A stretch of 58,347 nucleotides of DNA from Herbaspirillum frisingense GSF30 (GTDB lineage Bacteria; Pseudomonadota; Gammaproteobacteria; Burkholderiales; Burkholderiaceae_D), in NCBI RefSeq assembly GCF_000300975.2, contig NZ_AEEC02000033.1, forward strand, positions 1-58,347, written 5' to 3'. Positions 24,667 through 32,845 of this stretch are shown in pieces. The first letter of the stretch is position 1. The number at the start of each line of letters is the position of its first letter. The notes under the pieces were generated by a model, which was not told the origin of the DNA, did not search any database, and saw only the letters and a program-made list of their open reading frames with translations. The position numbers and the translations under genes were made by a program.

Positions 24667-26106
24667 TTGCTCCAGGCCTTGCGCGAGATTGTCGGTGAGC
24701 CGTGGCTACTGGCCGATGCCGAATCGGTGGCGCCCTACGAATGCGATGCCCTGTTCCACTTGCAGCAGCTACCGCTGGCCGTGGTGCTGCCCGCCGATGA
24801 GCAGCAGGTGGCGGCGCTGGTGGCCCTGTGCGTGCGCGAACGCGTGCCGCTGGTGCCGCGCGGCGCCGGCACCAGCCTGTCGGGTGGTGCCACGCCGGTG
24901 GCCGGCGGCATCGTGATGGCCCTCAACCGCCTCAAGCGCCTGGGTATCGACGCGTTGTCTCGGCAGGCCCTGGCGCAGCCGGGCGTGCGCAATATCGTGG
25001 TGTCGCAACAGGCGGCCGGTGCCGGGCTGTTCTTTGCCCCCGATCCTTCCAGCCAGGTGGCCTCCACCATCGGCGGCAATATCGCCGAAAACGCCGGCGG
25101 CGTGCACTGCGTGAAATACGGCCTGACCGTCCACAACCTGCTTGGCCTGCGCATGGTCAGCGGCGAGGGCGAGGTGCTTGCGCTGGGCGAGGGCAGCCTG
25201 GACCAGCCCGGACTGGACCTGCTGGCCCTGGCCTGCGGCTCCGAAGGCCTGCTGGGCCTGGTCACCGAAGCGCGCCTGCGCCTGCTGCCCAGCCCTCGGG
25301 CAGTGCGCGTGCTGCTGGGATTCTTCCCACGCATCGAAGCCAGCTGCGATGCGGTCTCGCGCATCATCGCCGAGGGTATCGTCCCGGCCGGACTGGAAAT
25401 CATGGACCAGGCCTCCTTGCAGGCCGCGCACCGTTTCTCCCCGGCGCTGGGCCTGCGTGAAGACGCAGCTGCCGCCCTGCTGTGCGAACTGGATGGCGAA
25501 CCCGAGGATATCGACGATGCCACCCGTCGCATCCGCTCCATCTTCCAGTCGCTGGCGGTGATGGAACTGCGGCAGGCCGACGACCCGGCCCAGCGCGCCC
25601 AGCTCTGGGCGGCCCGCAAGAACGTCCTGCCGGCCCTGTTGCGTAGCGCCAGCGATCTGTACGTCGCCGATTGCACCGTGCCACGCCGCGCCCTGAGCCG
25701 GGTGCTGAGCCGGGTCCTGCAGTTGTCGGCGCAACATGGCATCGCGGTGGCGCAGAGTTTCCACGCCGGTGACGGCAATCTGCATCCGGTGCTGTTCTAT
25801 GACAGCGCCGTGGCCGGTGAGGAAGAACGCGCCCTGCGCCTGGCCGACGCCATTCTGCAGATGGTGCTGGCCGAAGGTGGCACCGTCAGCGGCGAGCATG
25901 GCATCGGCAGCGAAAAGCTGCATGGCATGTGCTGGCAGTTCTCGGCCGATGAGCTGGAGCTGTTCGCGCGCCTGCGGGCAGCCTTCGATCCCCATGGCCT
26001 CCTCAATCCCGGCAAGGCCATCCCCACCTTGCACCGTTGTGCCGAGTTCGGCGGCATGCATGTCGCGCGCGATGCGATGCCGTTCCCCGAGTTACCGCGC
26101 TTTTAA
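24667..26106 (+). CDS. glcD: Glycolate-oxidase-type FAD-binding subunit D
   Basis: The main flavin subunit, 479 residues from the TTG at 24667, oxidising a D-2-hydroxy acid to the 2-keto acid. The FAD fold shows VPLVPRGAGTSLSGGATPV, FAPDPSSQVASTIGGNIAENAGG and CVKYGLTVHNLLGL; the C-terminal FAD-oxidase domain shows FHAGDGNLHP, SGEHGIGSEK and FDPHGLLNPGKAIPTLHRCAEFG, all as in E. coli GlcD. The N-terminus is about 20 residues shorter than usual and no good ribosome-binding site precedes the TTG; the expected start is the ATG at 24651 in another frame. The stretch AFDPHGLLNPGK is intact, so the catalytic part looks functional. 25 bases separate it from the dioxygenase gene. Confidence 0.9.
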   Translation: MLQALREIVGEPWLLADAESVAPYECDALFHLQQLPLAVVLPADEQQVAALVALCVRERVPLVPRGAGTSLSGGATPVAGGIVMALNRLKRLGIDALSRQALAQPGVRNIVVSQQAAGAGLFFAPDPSSQVASTIGGNIAENAGGVHCVKYGLTVHNLLGLRMVSGEGEVLALGEGSLDQPGLDLLALACGSEGLLGLVTEARLRLLPSPRAVRVLLGFFPRIEASCDAVSRIIAEGIVPAGLEIMDQASLQAAHRFSPALGLREDAAAALLCELDGEPEDIDDATRRIRSIFQSLAVMELRQADDPAQRAQLWAARKNVLPALLRSASDLYVADCTVPRRALSRVLSRVLQLSAQHGIAVAQSFHAGDGNLHPVLFYDSAVAGEEERALRLADAILQMVLAEGGTVSGEHGIGSEKLHGMCWQFSADELELFARLRAAFDPHGLLNPGKAIPTLHRCAEFGGMHVARDAMPFPELPRF

Positions 26107-26131
26107 TCACTGACCTTAGATGGGAGCAAAC

Positions 26132-27217
26132 ATGTCAGACCTGTTCGATAACCCCATGGGCCTGTGCGGCTTCGAATTCGTCGAATTCGCCTCGCCCCGT
26201 CCCGGCGTCCTGGAGCCGTTGTTCGTGAAGCTGGGCTTCACGGAAGTGGCGCGTCATCGTTCCAAGGATGTCTCGCTGTACCGCCAGGGCAGCATCAATT
26301 TCATCATCAATCGCGAGCCCGGCAGTCAGGCCGCCTACTTCGCCGCAGAGCACGGGCCATCGGCCTGCGGCCTGGCCTTCCGCGTGCGCGATGCCCACCT
26401 TGCCTACCGCCGCGCGCTGGAACTGGGCGCGCAGCCGATGGAGATCCCGACCGGCCCGATGGAATTGCGCCTGCCAGCTATTCGTGGCATCGGCGGGGCG
26501 CCGCTGTACCTGATCGATCGCTTCGAGGATGGCAAGTCCATCTATGACGTCGATTTCGAATTCCTGCCCGGCGTGGATCGCCATCCGCGCGGCCATGGTT
26601 TTTCGGTGGTGGACCACCTGACCCACAACGTCTATCGCGGACGCATGGCCTATTGGGCGGACTTCTACGGCAAGTTGTTCAATTTCCGGGAAATCCGTTA
26701 CTTCGACATCCAGGGCGAATACACTGGCCTGACTTCCAAGGCCATGACCGCACCCGACGGCCTCATCCGCATCCCCCTCAACGAGGAAGCCCGCCAGGGC
26801 GGCGGCCAGATCGAGGAATTCCTGATGCAGTTCAACGGCGAGGGCATCCAGCACATCGCCCTGCTGACCGACAACCTGCTCGATGCCATCGACCAGTTGC
26901 AACTGGCCGGCATTCCCGTGCTGAGCGCACCCAACGAACGCTATTACGCGCAGCTGGAAGAGCGCCTGCCCGGCCATGGCCAGCCGGTTGACGCCCTGCA
27001 GGCGCGCGGCATCCTGCTGGACGGCACCACCGTGGGCGGTACGCCGCGTCTGCTGTTGCAGATCTTCTCGGAACCGCTGCTGGGGCCGGTGTTCTTCGAA
27101 TTCATCGAACGCAGGGGGAATTACCGTGAAGGTTTCGGTGAGGGCAATTTCAAGGCCCTGTTCGAATCGCTGGAACGCGACCAGATCCAGCGCGGCGTGC
27201 TGGGCACCGAGCCGTAG
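26132..27217 (+). CDS. hppD: 4-hydroxyphenylpyruvate dioxygenase
   Basis: A 361-residue non-heme Fe(II) dioxygenase of the VOC fold that converts 4-hydroxyphenylpyruvate to homogentisate in tyrosine breakdown. The two-histidine-one-glutamate iron triad is H162 (VVDHLTHNV), H241 (GIQHIALLT) and E323 (FFEFIERR), in the same places as in the Pseudomonas enzyme, whose sequence it follows nearly throughout ([37 protein letters not shown]). That rules against hydroxymandelate synthase. GGGAG lies about six bases before ATG 26132; an upstream in-frame ATG at 26120 lacks one. Its position behind a D-2-hydroxyacid oxidase operon suggests the oxidase makes its substrate from hydroxyphenyllactate. Confidence 0.95.
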   Translation: MSDLFDNPMGLCGFEFVEFASPRPGVLEPLFVKLGFTEVARHRSKDVSLYRQGSINFIINREPGSQAAYFAAEHGPSACGLAFRVRDAHLAYRRALELGAQPMEIPTGPMELRLPAIRGIGGAPLYLIDRFEDGKSIYDVDFEFLPGVDRHPRGHGFSVVDHLTHNVYRGRMAYWADFYGKLFNFREIRYFDIQGEYTGLTSKAMTAPDGLIRIPLNEEARQGGGQIEEFLMQFNGEGIQHIALLTDNLLDAIDQLQLAGIPVLSAPNERYYAQLEERLPGHGQPVDALQARGILLDGTTVGGTPRLLLQIFSEPLLGPVFFEFIERRGNYREGFGEGNFKALFESLERDQIQRGVLGTEP

Positions 27218-27305
27218 CAGGAAAACGATATAAATAATTGATGACAGAGAGGCCGCGCGATGGAAGGCCATCGGCGCAGGACCTCCTCAACGACAGGAGA
27301 CACAG

Positions 27306-28616
27306 ATGACCACCCTAGCATCCACGCTGGACGGCGACGCCGCGACAGACTTCGAGAACCGTACTTATGCCAGGGTGACCTGGCGCCTGATTCCCTTCCT
27401 CTTCCTGTGCTACGTGGTGGCCTATCTGGACCGCGTCAATGTCGGCTTCGCCAAATTGCAGATGCTCAACAGCCTGCAATGGAGCGACAGCATCTATGGC
27501 CTGGGCGCAGGTCTGTTCTTCGTGGGCTATTTCCTGTTCGAGGTCCCCAGCAACCTGCTGCTGTACCGCTATGGCGCACGGCGCTGGATCGCCCGCATCA
27601 TGATCAGCTGGGCCATCCTGTCGGGCCTGACGGCCTTCGTCACCACGCCGACCACGTTCTATGTCCTGCGCTTCCTGCTGGGCGTGGCCGAGGCCGGTTT
27701 CTTCCCCGGCATCATCCTGTACCTGACCTACTGGTATCCGGCGCATCGGCGTGGCAGGATCACGGCCCTCTTCATGACCGCCATTCCGATCTCGGGCGTG
27801 GTCGGTGGCCCGCTCTCGGGCTGGATCCTGGGCAGCTTCGGCAGTGCCGGCGGCTGGGCCGGCTGGCAATGGCTGTTCATGCTGGAAGCTTTGCCTTCTT
27901 TGCTGGTGGGCGTGATGGTCCTGTATTACCTGGATGACGGCATCGGCTCCGCGCGCTGGCTCGATGACCGGCAGAAGGCGCTGCTGCAGGACAATATCCG
28001 CACCGATGCCGCCGGCAAACAGGATCACTCTATCGGTGCGGCCTTTTCCAATGGCAAGGTATGGATCATGTGCGCGATTTACTTCACCTGCGCCATGGGC
28101 AACTATGGCATCAGCTTCTGGCTGCCCTCGCTGATCCAGGCGGCAGGCATCAAGAGCCTGCTGTCGGTGGGGCTGTTGTCGGCCATTCCCTTTGCTGTGG
28201 GGGCGATATCGATGGTCTTGTTCGCCCGCAGTGCTGATCGCCGGCTGGAACGCCGCTGGCACCTGGCCGTGGCGCTGCTGACAGGCGCCGTCGGCCTGAG
28301 CCTGAGCGCCCTGTTTGGCCAGCAGGCCTTCCTGGCGATTGCTGCGCTGTCATTCGCCTCGGCCGGCATCATGTCGCTGGCGCCGCTGTTCTGGAGCCTG
28401 CCGACCGCCTTCCTGGGCGGCGCGGCGGCCGCCACCGGTATCGCGCTGATCAATTCGGTGGCCAACCTGGCCGGCTTTGTCAGCCCCTTCCTGATCGGCT
28501 GGATCAAGGACCAGACCCACAGCACCGCCATCGGCCTGTACCTGCTGTCGGGTGTGCTGGTGGCCGGGGCGGCGCTGGTCATCGGTGCGGTGCCGGCTAG
28601 GCTGGTGAACCGTTAG
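27306..28616 (+). CDS. MFS permease, anion:cation symporter family
   Basis: A 436-residue major facilitator with about twelve hydrophobic segments. The family signatures are CYVVAYLDRVNVGFAKLQM in helix 1-loop, FFVGYFLFEVPSNLLLYRYGARRWIARIMISWA across helices 2-4 and LLGVAEAGFFPGIILYLTYW. These belong to the ACS family, whose members carry aromatic acids, aldarates, phthalate or hydroxyphenylacetate with protons. AGGAGA lies six bases before the ATG. It is 88 bases after hppD on the same strand and is probably the uptake system for the acid oxidised by the GlcEFD-type enzyme. It resembles the two MFS genes at 48809 and 52815. Confidence 0.88.
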   Translation: MTTLASTLDGDAATDFENRTYARVTWRLIPFLFLCYVVAYLDRVNVGFAKLQMLNSLQWSDSIYGLGAGLFFVGYFLFEVPSNLLLYRYGARRWIARIMISWAILSGLTAFVTTPTTFYVLRFLLGVAEAGFFPGIILYLTYWYPAHRRGRITALFMTAIPISGVVGGPLSGWILGSFGSAGGWAGWQWLFMLEALPSLLVGVMVLYYLDDGIGSARWLDDRQKALLQDNIRTDAAGKQDHSIGAAFSNGKVWIMCAIYFTCAMGNYGISFWLPSLIQAAGIKSLLSVGLLSAIPFAVGAISMVLFARSADRRLERRWHLAVALLTGAVGLSLSALFGQQAFLAIAALSFASAGIMSLAPLFWSLPTAFLGGAAAATGIALINSVANLAGFVSPFLIGWIKDQTHSTAIGLYLLSGVLVAGAALVIGAVPARLVNR

Positions 28617-28646
28617 CAAGGCTCGCCCGCTGCAGGGCGTTTCTGT

Positions 28647-30095
28647 TCAGGGCGCCCGATCCTCCACCGGCTTCGCCGTCTTTCTGATCTTCGCCACATC
28701 GGCCGCCGACACCGTACCACCGCGATTGCCCCAGGCGGTCTGGATGTACGAGGTCACCTCTGCAACCTGCTGGTCATTGAGCAACTGCGCGTAGGGCGCC
28801 ATCACCAGTCCGCCCTTGACCGAATCGGTCGCTGGCTGGCGTCCGCCCTGCAGGATGATGCGGATGGCCGAGGTGGCATCGCCCGTCTGCAGCACCGGAT
28901 TGCCCGCCAGTGCCGGGAAAGCCTTGCCGTAACCCGTGCCGTTGCTACGGTGGCAGGCAGCGCAGCGATCCAGGTAGAGCGCCGCACCCGGCGTCTGCGG
29001 GCGGCCCTCGTAGGCGGCCGTGGCGCTCACTTCGTCGTAGCGATAGGGCGCCGCATCGTTGCGCGGCGACAGACTCAACAGGTAGCGCGAGATGGCATTG
29101 AGATCGGCCTCGCTCAGGTATTGCATGGAATGCTCGACCACGTCATTCATGGCCCCGAAGGAGGCTGTGAATTGGTTGCGTCCGGTGCGCAGGAACTCCA
29201 CCAGATCGGCCTGGCTCCAGCCAGCGATGCCGCCACCATGCTCGTTGCGCAGCGACGGCACGCTCCAGCCATCCACCACCTGGCCACCGGAGAGGTAGAG
29301 ACGGCTGCTGTCGTCACGCAGCGATTTTTCCTGCAGCGTGGTCGAGCGCGGCGTATGGCAGCTGCCGCAATGTCCCAGTCCCTCCACCAGATAGGCGCCC
29401 CGTGCCAGTTCCTGATCGCCGCCGGCCGGTGCTGCATAAGGCGTCGGCGTCGGCGCAAACAGCTTGCGCCAGATCGACAGCGGCCAGCGCATCGACAGCG
29501 GCCACGGGATGTCATTGGCGCGATTGGCCTGGGCAGACGGCGGCACGGCTTTGGTGAAGTAGGCATAGAGCGCCTGCATGTCCTCCTCGCTCAGGCGCGA
29601 ATAGGACGGGTAGGGCATGGCCGGGTAGACCGTATAGCCAGCCCGGGTGACGCCGGTGCGCATGAGGCGCGCAAAGTCCTCGTAGCTCCAGTCGCCGATG
29701 CCGTGTTCCTTGTCCGGCGTGATGTTGGTCGAGTAGATCGCGCCTAGCGGAGACGCCAGCGCCAGTCCGCCCGCAAAGGGTGCACCGCCCTTGCTGGTAT
29801 GGCAGGCCACACAATCGCCGGCCCGCGCCAGGTAGGCACCCCGCAGCAGCAACTGGTCGTCCGCACTGGGGCTGCCCTTGGCGGCAATGCGTTGCGACAG
29901 CGCGGCATCGGCCGGCGGTACCGCGAAGGGCTGCAAGGGCGCCGTTTCGCGATTCAACAGCCGCCCGCCCATCGGCGGCTTGGGCGGCGCCGCAACGGTC
30001 AGCGAATCATGGGCATACGCCAGGTTGTAAGCGGCTGCCGCGGCCAGCATGGCCGCGCCCAGTGCCAGGGAGGAGGTCAGGATCAGTCGTTTCAT
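28647..30095 (-). CDS. Three-heme cytochrome c subunit of gluconate-2-dehydrogenase-type enzyme
   Basis: The cytochrome subunit, 482 residues, starting with a signal peptide/anchor (MKRLILTSSLALGAAMLAAAAA). Three CxxCH sites are present: GDCVACHTSKG (near 95), GHCGSCHTPRS and DRCAACHRSNG. It accepts electrons from the flavoprotein and delivers them to ubiquinone at the periplasmic face. The start at 30095 is chosen because GGGAG lies five bases upstream; GTG 30101 and ATG 30098 are in frame just before it. It is last in a three-gene operon with the flavoprotein (14 bases upstream) and small subunit. It is convergent with the MFS gene 27306-28616, with a weak CGCCC/GGGCG hairpin between. Confidence 0.92.
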   Translation of the reverse strand: MKRLILTSSLALGAAMLAAAAAYNLAYAHDSLTVAAPPKPPMGGRLLNRETAPLQPFAVPPADAALSQRIAAKGSPSADDQLLLRGAYLARAGDCVACHTSKGGAPFAGGLALASPLGAIYSTNITPDKEHGIGDWSYEDFARLMRTGVTRAGYTVYPAMPYPSYSRLSEEDMQALYAYFTKAVPPSAQANRANDIPWPLSMRWPLSIWRKLFAPTPTPYAAPAGGDQELARGAYLVEGLGHCGSCHTPRSTTLQEKSLRDDSSRLYLSGGQVVDGWSVPSLRNEHGGGIAGWSQADLVEFLRTGRNQFTASFGAMNDVVEHSMQYLSEADLNAISRYLLSLSPRNDAAPYRYDEVSATAAYEGRPQTPGAALYLDRCAACHRSNGTGYGKAFPALAGNPVLQTGDATSAIRIILQGGRQPATDSVKGGLVMAPYAQLLNDQQVAEVTSYIQTAWGNRGGTVSAADVAKIRKTAKPVEDRAP

Positions 30096-30109
30096 CATCA
30101 CTCCCGTGC

Positions 30110-31891
30110 TTACGCGCTGACCAGCGGACGCGGATCCTTGAGGTATTGCTCGCGGATGGCGCGGGCCGACCAGTAGGTCAGCGCCACCGCCGCCCCGGTC
30201 GGGTTATAGCCGATGCCCTGAGCGAATACGCCCGAGCCCACCGCAAACACGTTGTGTACGTCCCAGCTCTGCAGGTAGCGGTTCACCACGCTGGTGGAGG
30301 GGTCATTGCCCATGGCCACGCCTCCGGCCCAGTGCGTGGTCTGGTAGCTGCGCAGGTCCGGCGCCGCGCCGAAATCCTTGACCGTGACCTTGATCTCGCG
30401 CGCCTTCAGTTCATGCGCGATCTTGACCGCCTGATCAGTGACATAGCGGCTCATGCGGATGTCGTTGTCCTTCCAGTCGAAGGTAAAACGCAGCAGCGGC
30501 TGGCCAAAGGCGTCCTTGTAGTTCGGATCGAGATCGACATAGACGTCCCGATACACCATGTTGGCGCCATGCACGTCGAAGGACATGGTGTTCAGATAGC
30601 TGTCCTTGACCGCCTGCTTCCAGGCGCGCCCCCACTTGGGTGTACCGGGCGGCACGGCAATCCCCGAGATCGGCTTGGCCCCGGCCGGATTGCTCCAGAT
30701 CGGGGAACCGCCCACGAAGCCCAGCGGCCCGTGGTCCATGTGGTCGCCATTGAAGTCATCCACCGCCACCCCGTTGCCACCGGCGCCGATGAAGCCATTG
30801 ATGTTCTTGCCCGGCGCGAAGAAGGCATTGATGGTGGACATCATCTGGAAGGCGATATTGCGGCCCACCACACCGGTATTGGAAACCGGGTCATACGGCT
30901 TGCCGATGCCCGAGAGCAGGAACAGCCGCGCATTGTTGTAGGCGAAGGTACTGGCCACGACGATATTGGCTGGCTGGAACACGGTGTCGCCGTTGGCATC
31001 GATGTAGGTCACGCCGGTGGCCTTCTTGCGGGTGCTGTCGAGTTCGATGCGCAACACATTGCACTGGCTGCGCAGTTCGAACAGCTTGCTCTGGCGCAGC
31101 GCCGGCATGATGTTGACGTTGGGCGAGGCCTTCGAATAGTTGTAGCAGGCATAGCCCGAGCAATAGCCGCAGAAGGTGCAGGGCCCCATCTGGCAACCAT
31201 ACTGGTTCACATAGGGTGCCGAGGCATTGGCCGAGGGCAGCGTAAAGGGATGGAAGCCCGCCTGCTGCGCCGCCTTGCGAAACAGCGCCGCCTGGTATTG
31301 CTCCTTCTGCGCCGGCAGCGGGAAGGCGTCGGAGCGGTCGGCCTCGAAGGGGTTGCCACCATTGTCCACTACGCGACCCTTGACCCGATAGGCGGTGCCG
31401 GAAGTCCCCATCATCTTTTCGGCGAAGTCGAAATACGGTTCCAGTTCTTCGTAGCTCACCCCCCAGTCCTGCAGGTTCATATCCTTGGGGATGAAGTTCT
31501 TGCCGTAGCGTTCTTCGTAATGGCTGCGCATGCGCAGTTCTTCCGGCAGGATGCGCCAGTGGCAGCCCGACCAGTGCAAGCCAGCACCGCCCACACCTTC
31601 GCCCGGCTTGAACATGGCGATCTGGCGATAGGGGATGGCGCTGTCGCCCATCTTGCGGCGGAAGGTGAAGGAGGATTTGTTGAGGTTCTGGAACAGCTTG
31701 AAGCGCTGCTGGTAGTCCAGCTCATTGATGGTCTTGGGGTAGGCGCCATCGGGATAGGTATCGCGATAGACACCACGTTCCAGCGCCACCACGCTTTGAC
31801 CGGCCTCGGTCATTTCCTTGGCCATGATGGCCCCGGTCCAGCCGAAGCCGACGATGACGACGTCGACTGCTTTCATGTTCTTGTTGGCCAT
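30110..31891 (-). CDS. GMC-family flavoprotein subunit of gluconate-2-dehydrogenase-type enzyme
   Basis: A 593-residue flavin oxidoreductase of the GMC superfamily. The FAD dinucleotide-binding motif is near the start (VIVGFGWTGAIMAKEM), the substrate-domain segment GGAGLHWSGCHWRI follows, and the C-terminal GMC block contains HWAGGVAMGNDPSTSVVNRYLQ with the expected His/Asn region. These are features of gluconate, 2-ketogluconate and sorbitol dehydrogenases in the bacterial periplasm. It has no signal of its own; the small subunit carries a Tat signal and probably co-exports it. ATG 31891 is used because homology begins at once; AGGAAG is upstream. The exact sugar or sugar-acid substrate is not readable. 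Confidence 0.9.
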   Translation of the reverse strand: MANKNMKAVDVVIVGFGWTGAIMAKEMTEAGQSVVALERGVYRDTYPDGAYPKTINELDYQQRFKLFQNLNKSSFTFRRKMGDSAIPYRQIAMFKPGEGVGGAGLHWSGCHWRILPEELRMRSHYEERYGKNFIPKDMNLQDWGVSYEELEPYFDFAEKMMGTSGTAYRVKGRVVDNGGNPFEADRSDAFPLPAQKEQYQAALFRKAAQQAGFHPFTLPSANASAPYVNQYGCQMGPCTFCGYCSGYACYNYSKASPNVNIMPALRQSKLFELRSQCNVLRIELDSTRKKATGVTYIDANGDTVFQPANIVVASTFAYNNARLFLLSGIGKPYDPVSNTGVVGRNIAFQMMSTINAFFAPGKNINGFIGAGGNGVAVDDFNGDHMDHGPLGFVGGSPIWSNPAGAKPISGIAVPPGTPKWGRAWKQAVKDSYLNTMSFDVHGANMVYRDVYVDLDPNYKDAFGQPLLRFTFDWKDNDIRMSRYVTDQAVKIAHELKAREIKVTVKDFGAAPDLRSYQTTHWAGGVAMGNDPSTSVVNRYLQSWDVHNVFAVGSGVFAQGIGYNPTGAAVALTYWSARAIREQYLKDPRPLVSA

Positions 31892-31959
31892 GTGCTTGTG
31901 CTTCCTGGGGAAGGGGAAGAGGAAAGAAGTAAAGGGCAGGGGCAGGGACGCCCGCGCCA

Positions 31960-32670
31960 TCAGCCGCGCGAGATTGGCGGCAGCGGATAGGTACGGCCGT
32001 ACTGGTCCACCCAGTCGTAGTAGTCGGCGCGGGCACCGGGGAAGCCGATCATCTTCCATGCGGCCATGCCCTTGTTGCCGCCATCGACGGGGTCGCAGAA
32101 ATAGCCTTCGTGCACGTTCTGCAGCAACTGGTTGAACAAGGCCGCAGGGGGAATGCTGGCCATCTTCACATTGCCCTTCTCGAACTCGCCCATCATCTTT
32201 TCGCGCTGCTGCTGGTTCAGCCCGACGTAGCCCTGGCCGTACTGCTGCTTGATGGCGGCGTCGAACTCGGCCAGGCCCTTCTTGTACAGTTCACGCGGCG
32301 GGTAGGGCAGCTGGTAACCGAACTCGGCCGGCGCATCCGGCGTGAACGGCCCCTGCATGTACCACAGCTGTCCGTGGCCGTAGGGCGTGTTCATCTGGGC
32401 ATCGATGAATTCGGGTACGCCCGCCTCCAGCGCACCCGGGCCGTTTTCATCGGCCGGGATGAGCACCTCGGCCAGGGCGCTGAGCAGGGCGAATTCGTCC
32501 TGATTGAAGAAGCTGGGTTTGTAGGGCGTGCTGTCGCCGGGCTTGGCGGACTGACCCTGGGCAGCCACGGTGAGGCTGCCGGTGGTCACCGCCAGCGCGG
32601 CAGCCGGCGCGGCAGTCAGGGCGCCGCGCAGGAAGTGGCGGCGATTGGCGGAGATACTTATTTTTTTCAT
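31960..32670 (-). CDS. Gluconate 2-dehydrogenase subunit 3, Tat-exported small subunit
   Basis: A 236-residue protein of the gluconate_2-dh3 family with a Tat signal (SANRRHFLRGALTAAPAAALAV). The mature part shows the family pattern FFNQDEFALLSALAEVLIPADENGPGALEAGVPEFID, and the end GFPGARADYYDWVDQYGRTYPLPP. It is needed to mature or export the flavoprotein in known homologues. A GGAAA tract precedes the ATG at 32670; the open frame extends to 32835, but that part overlaps an RNA leader with hairpins. It is first of three genes (small, flavoprotein, cytochrome c), 68 bases ahead of the flavoprotein. Confidence 0.9.
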   Translation of the reverse strand: MKKISISANRRHFLRGALTAAPAAALAVTTGSLTVAAQGQSAKPGDSTPYKPSFFNQDEFALLSALAEVLIPADENGPGALEAGVPEFIDAQMNTPYGHGQLWYMQGPFTPDAPAEFGYQLPYPPRELYKKGLAEFDAAIKQQYGQGYVGLNQQQREKMMGEFEKGNVKMASIPPAALFNQLLQNVHEGYFCDPVDGGNKGMAAWKMIGFPGARADYYDWVDQYGRTYPLPPISRG

Positions 32671-32845
32671 GGCGCGTTTCCGTGTGGGAAATCCAGGCCG
32701 CAGCAGGGTAGTCGCCGTGCATAAGGCTGAGCCATGATGCGCGCTCGCGCGCACGGAGGGGATCAGTGAATCTGTGCTTTTGGTGTCGGAAAAGTCTGAC
32801 ATCGCGGCGCCGTGTTCGCACCGCGATGTCCGCATGTCCCGCTGC
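32671..32845 (-). promoter_or_regulatory. Leader between NIT-ANTAR gene and gluconate-dehydrogenase-type operon
   Basis: On the minus-strand transcript a perfect 10-bp hairpin (arms at 32821-32830 and 32798-32807, GACATCGCGG type, 13-base loop) is followed within four bases by UUUU. A second short GC hairpin (TGCGCGC/GCGCGCA, 32739-32754) lies nearer the gene. ANTAR proteins act on leader hairpins overlapping terminators, so this is a plausible target, but the typical hexaloop pair was not recognised. Confidence 0.4.

Noticed and set aside
22247..26106. Plain glycolate oxidase for photorespiration-like glycolate use
   Set aside because: Not excluded, but no glyoxylate-metabolising gene (malate synthase, glyoxylate carboligase) is nearby, whereas hydroxyphenylpyruvate dioxygenase is, so glycolate is not taken as the default substrate.
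26132..27217. Hydroxymandelate synthase as an alternative for the dioxygenase gene
   Set aside because: Sequence and iron-ligand positions follow Pseudomonas 4-hydroxyphenylpyruvate dioxygenase nearly throughout.
29780..31990. A 736-codon plus-strand open frame opposite the GMC flavoprotein and cytochrome
   Set aside because: Antisense artefact; no start signal and no recognisable fold.
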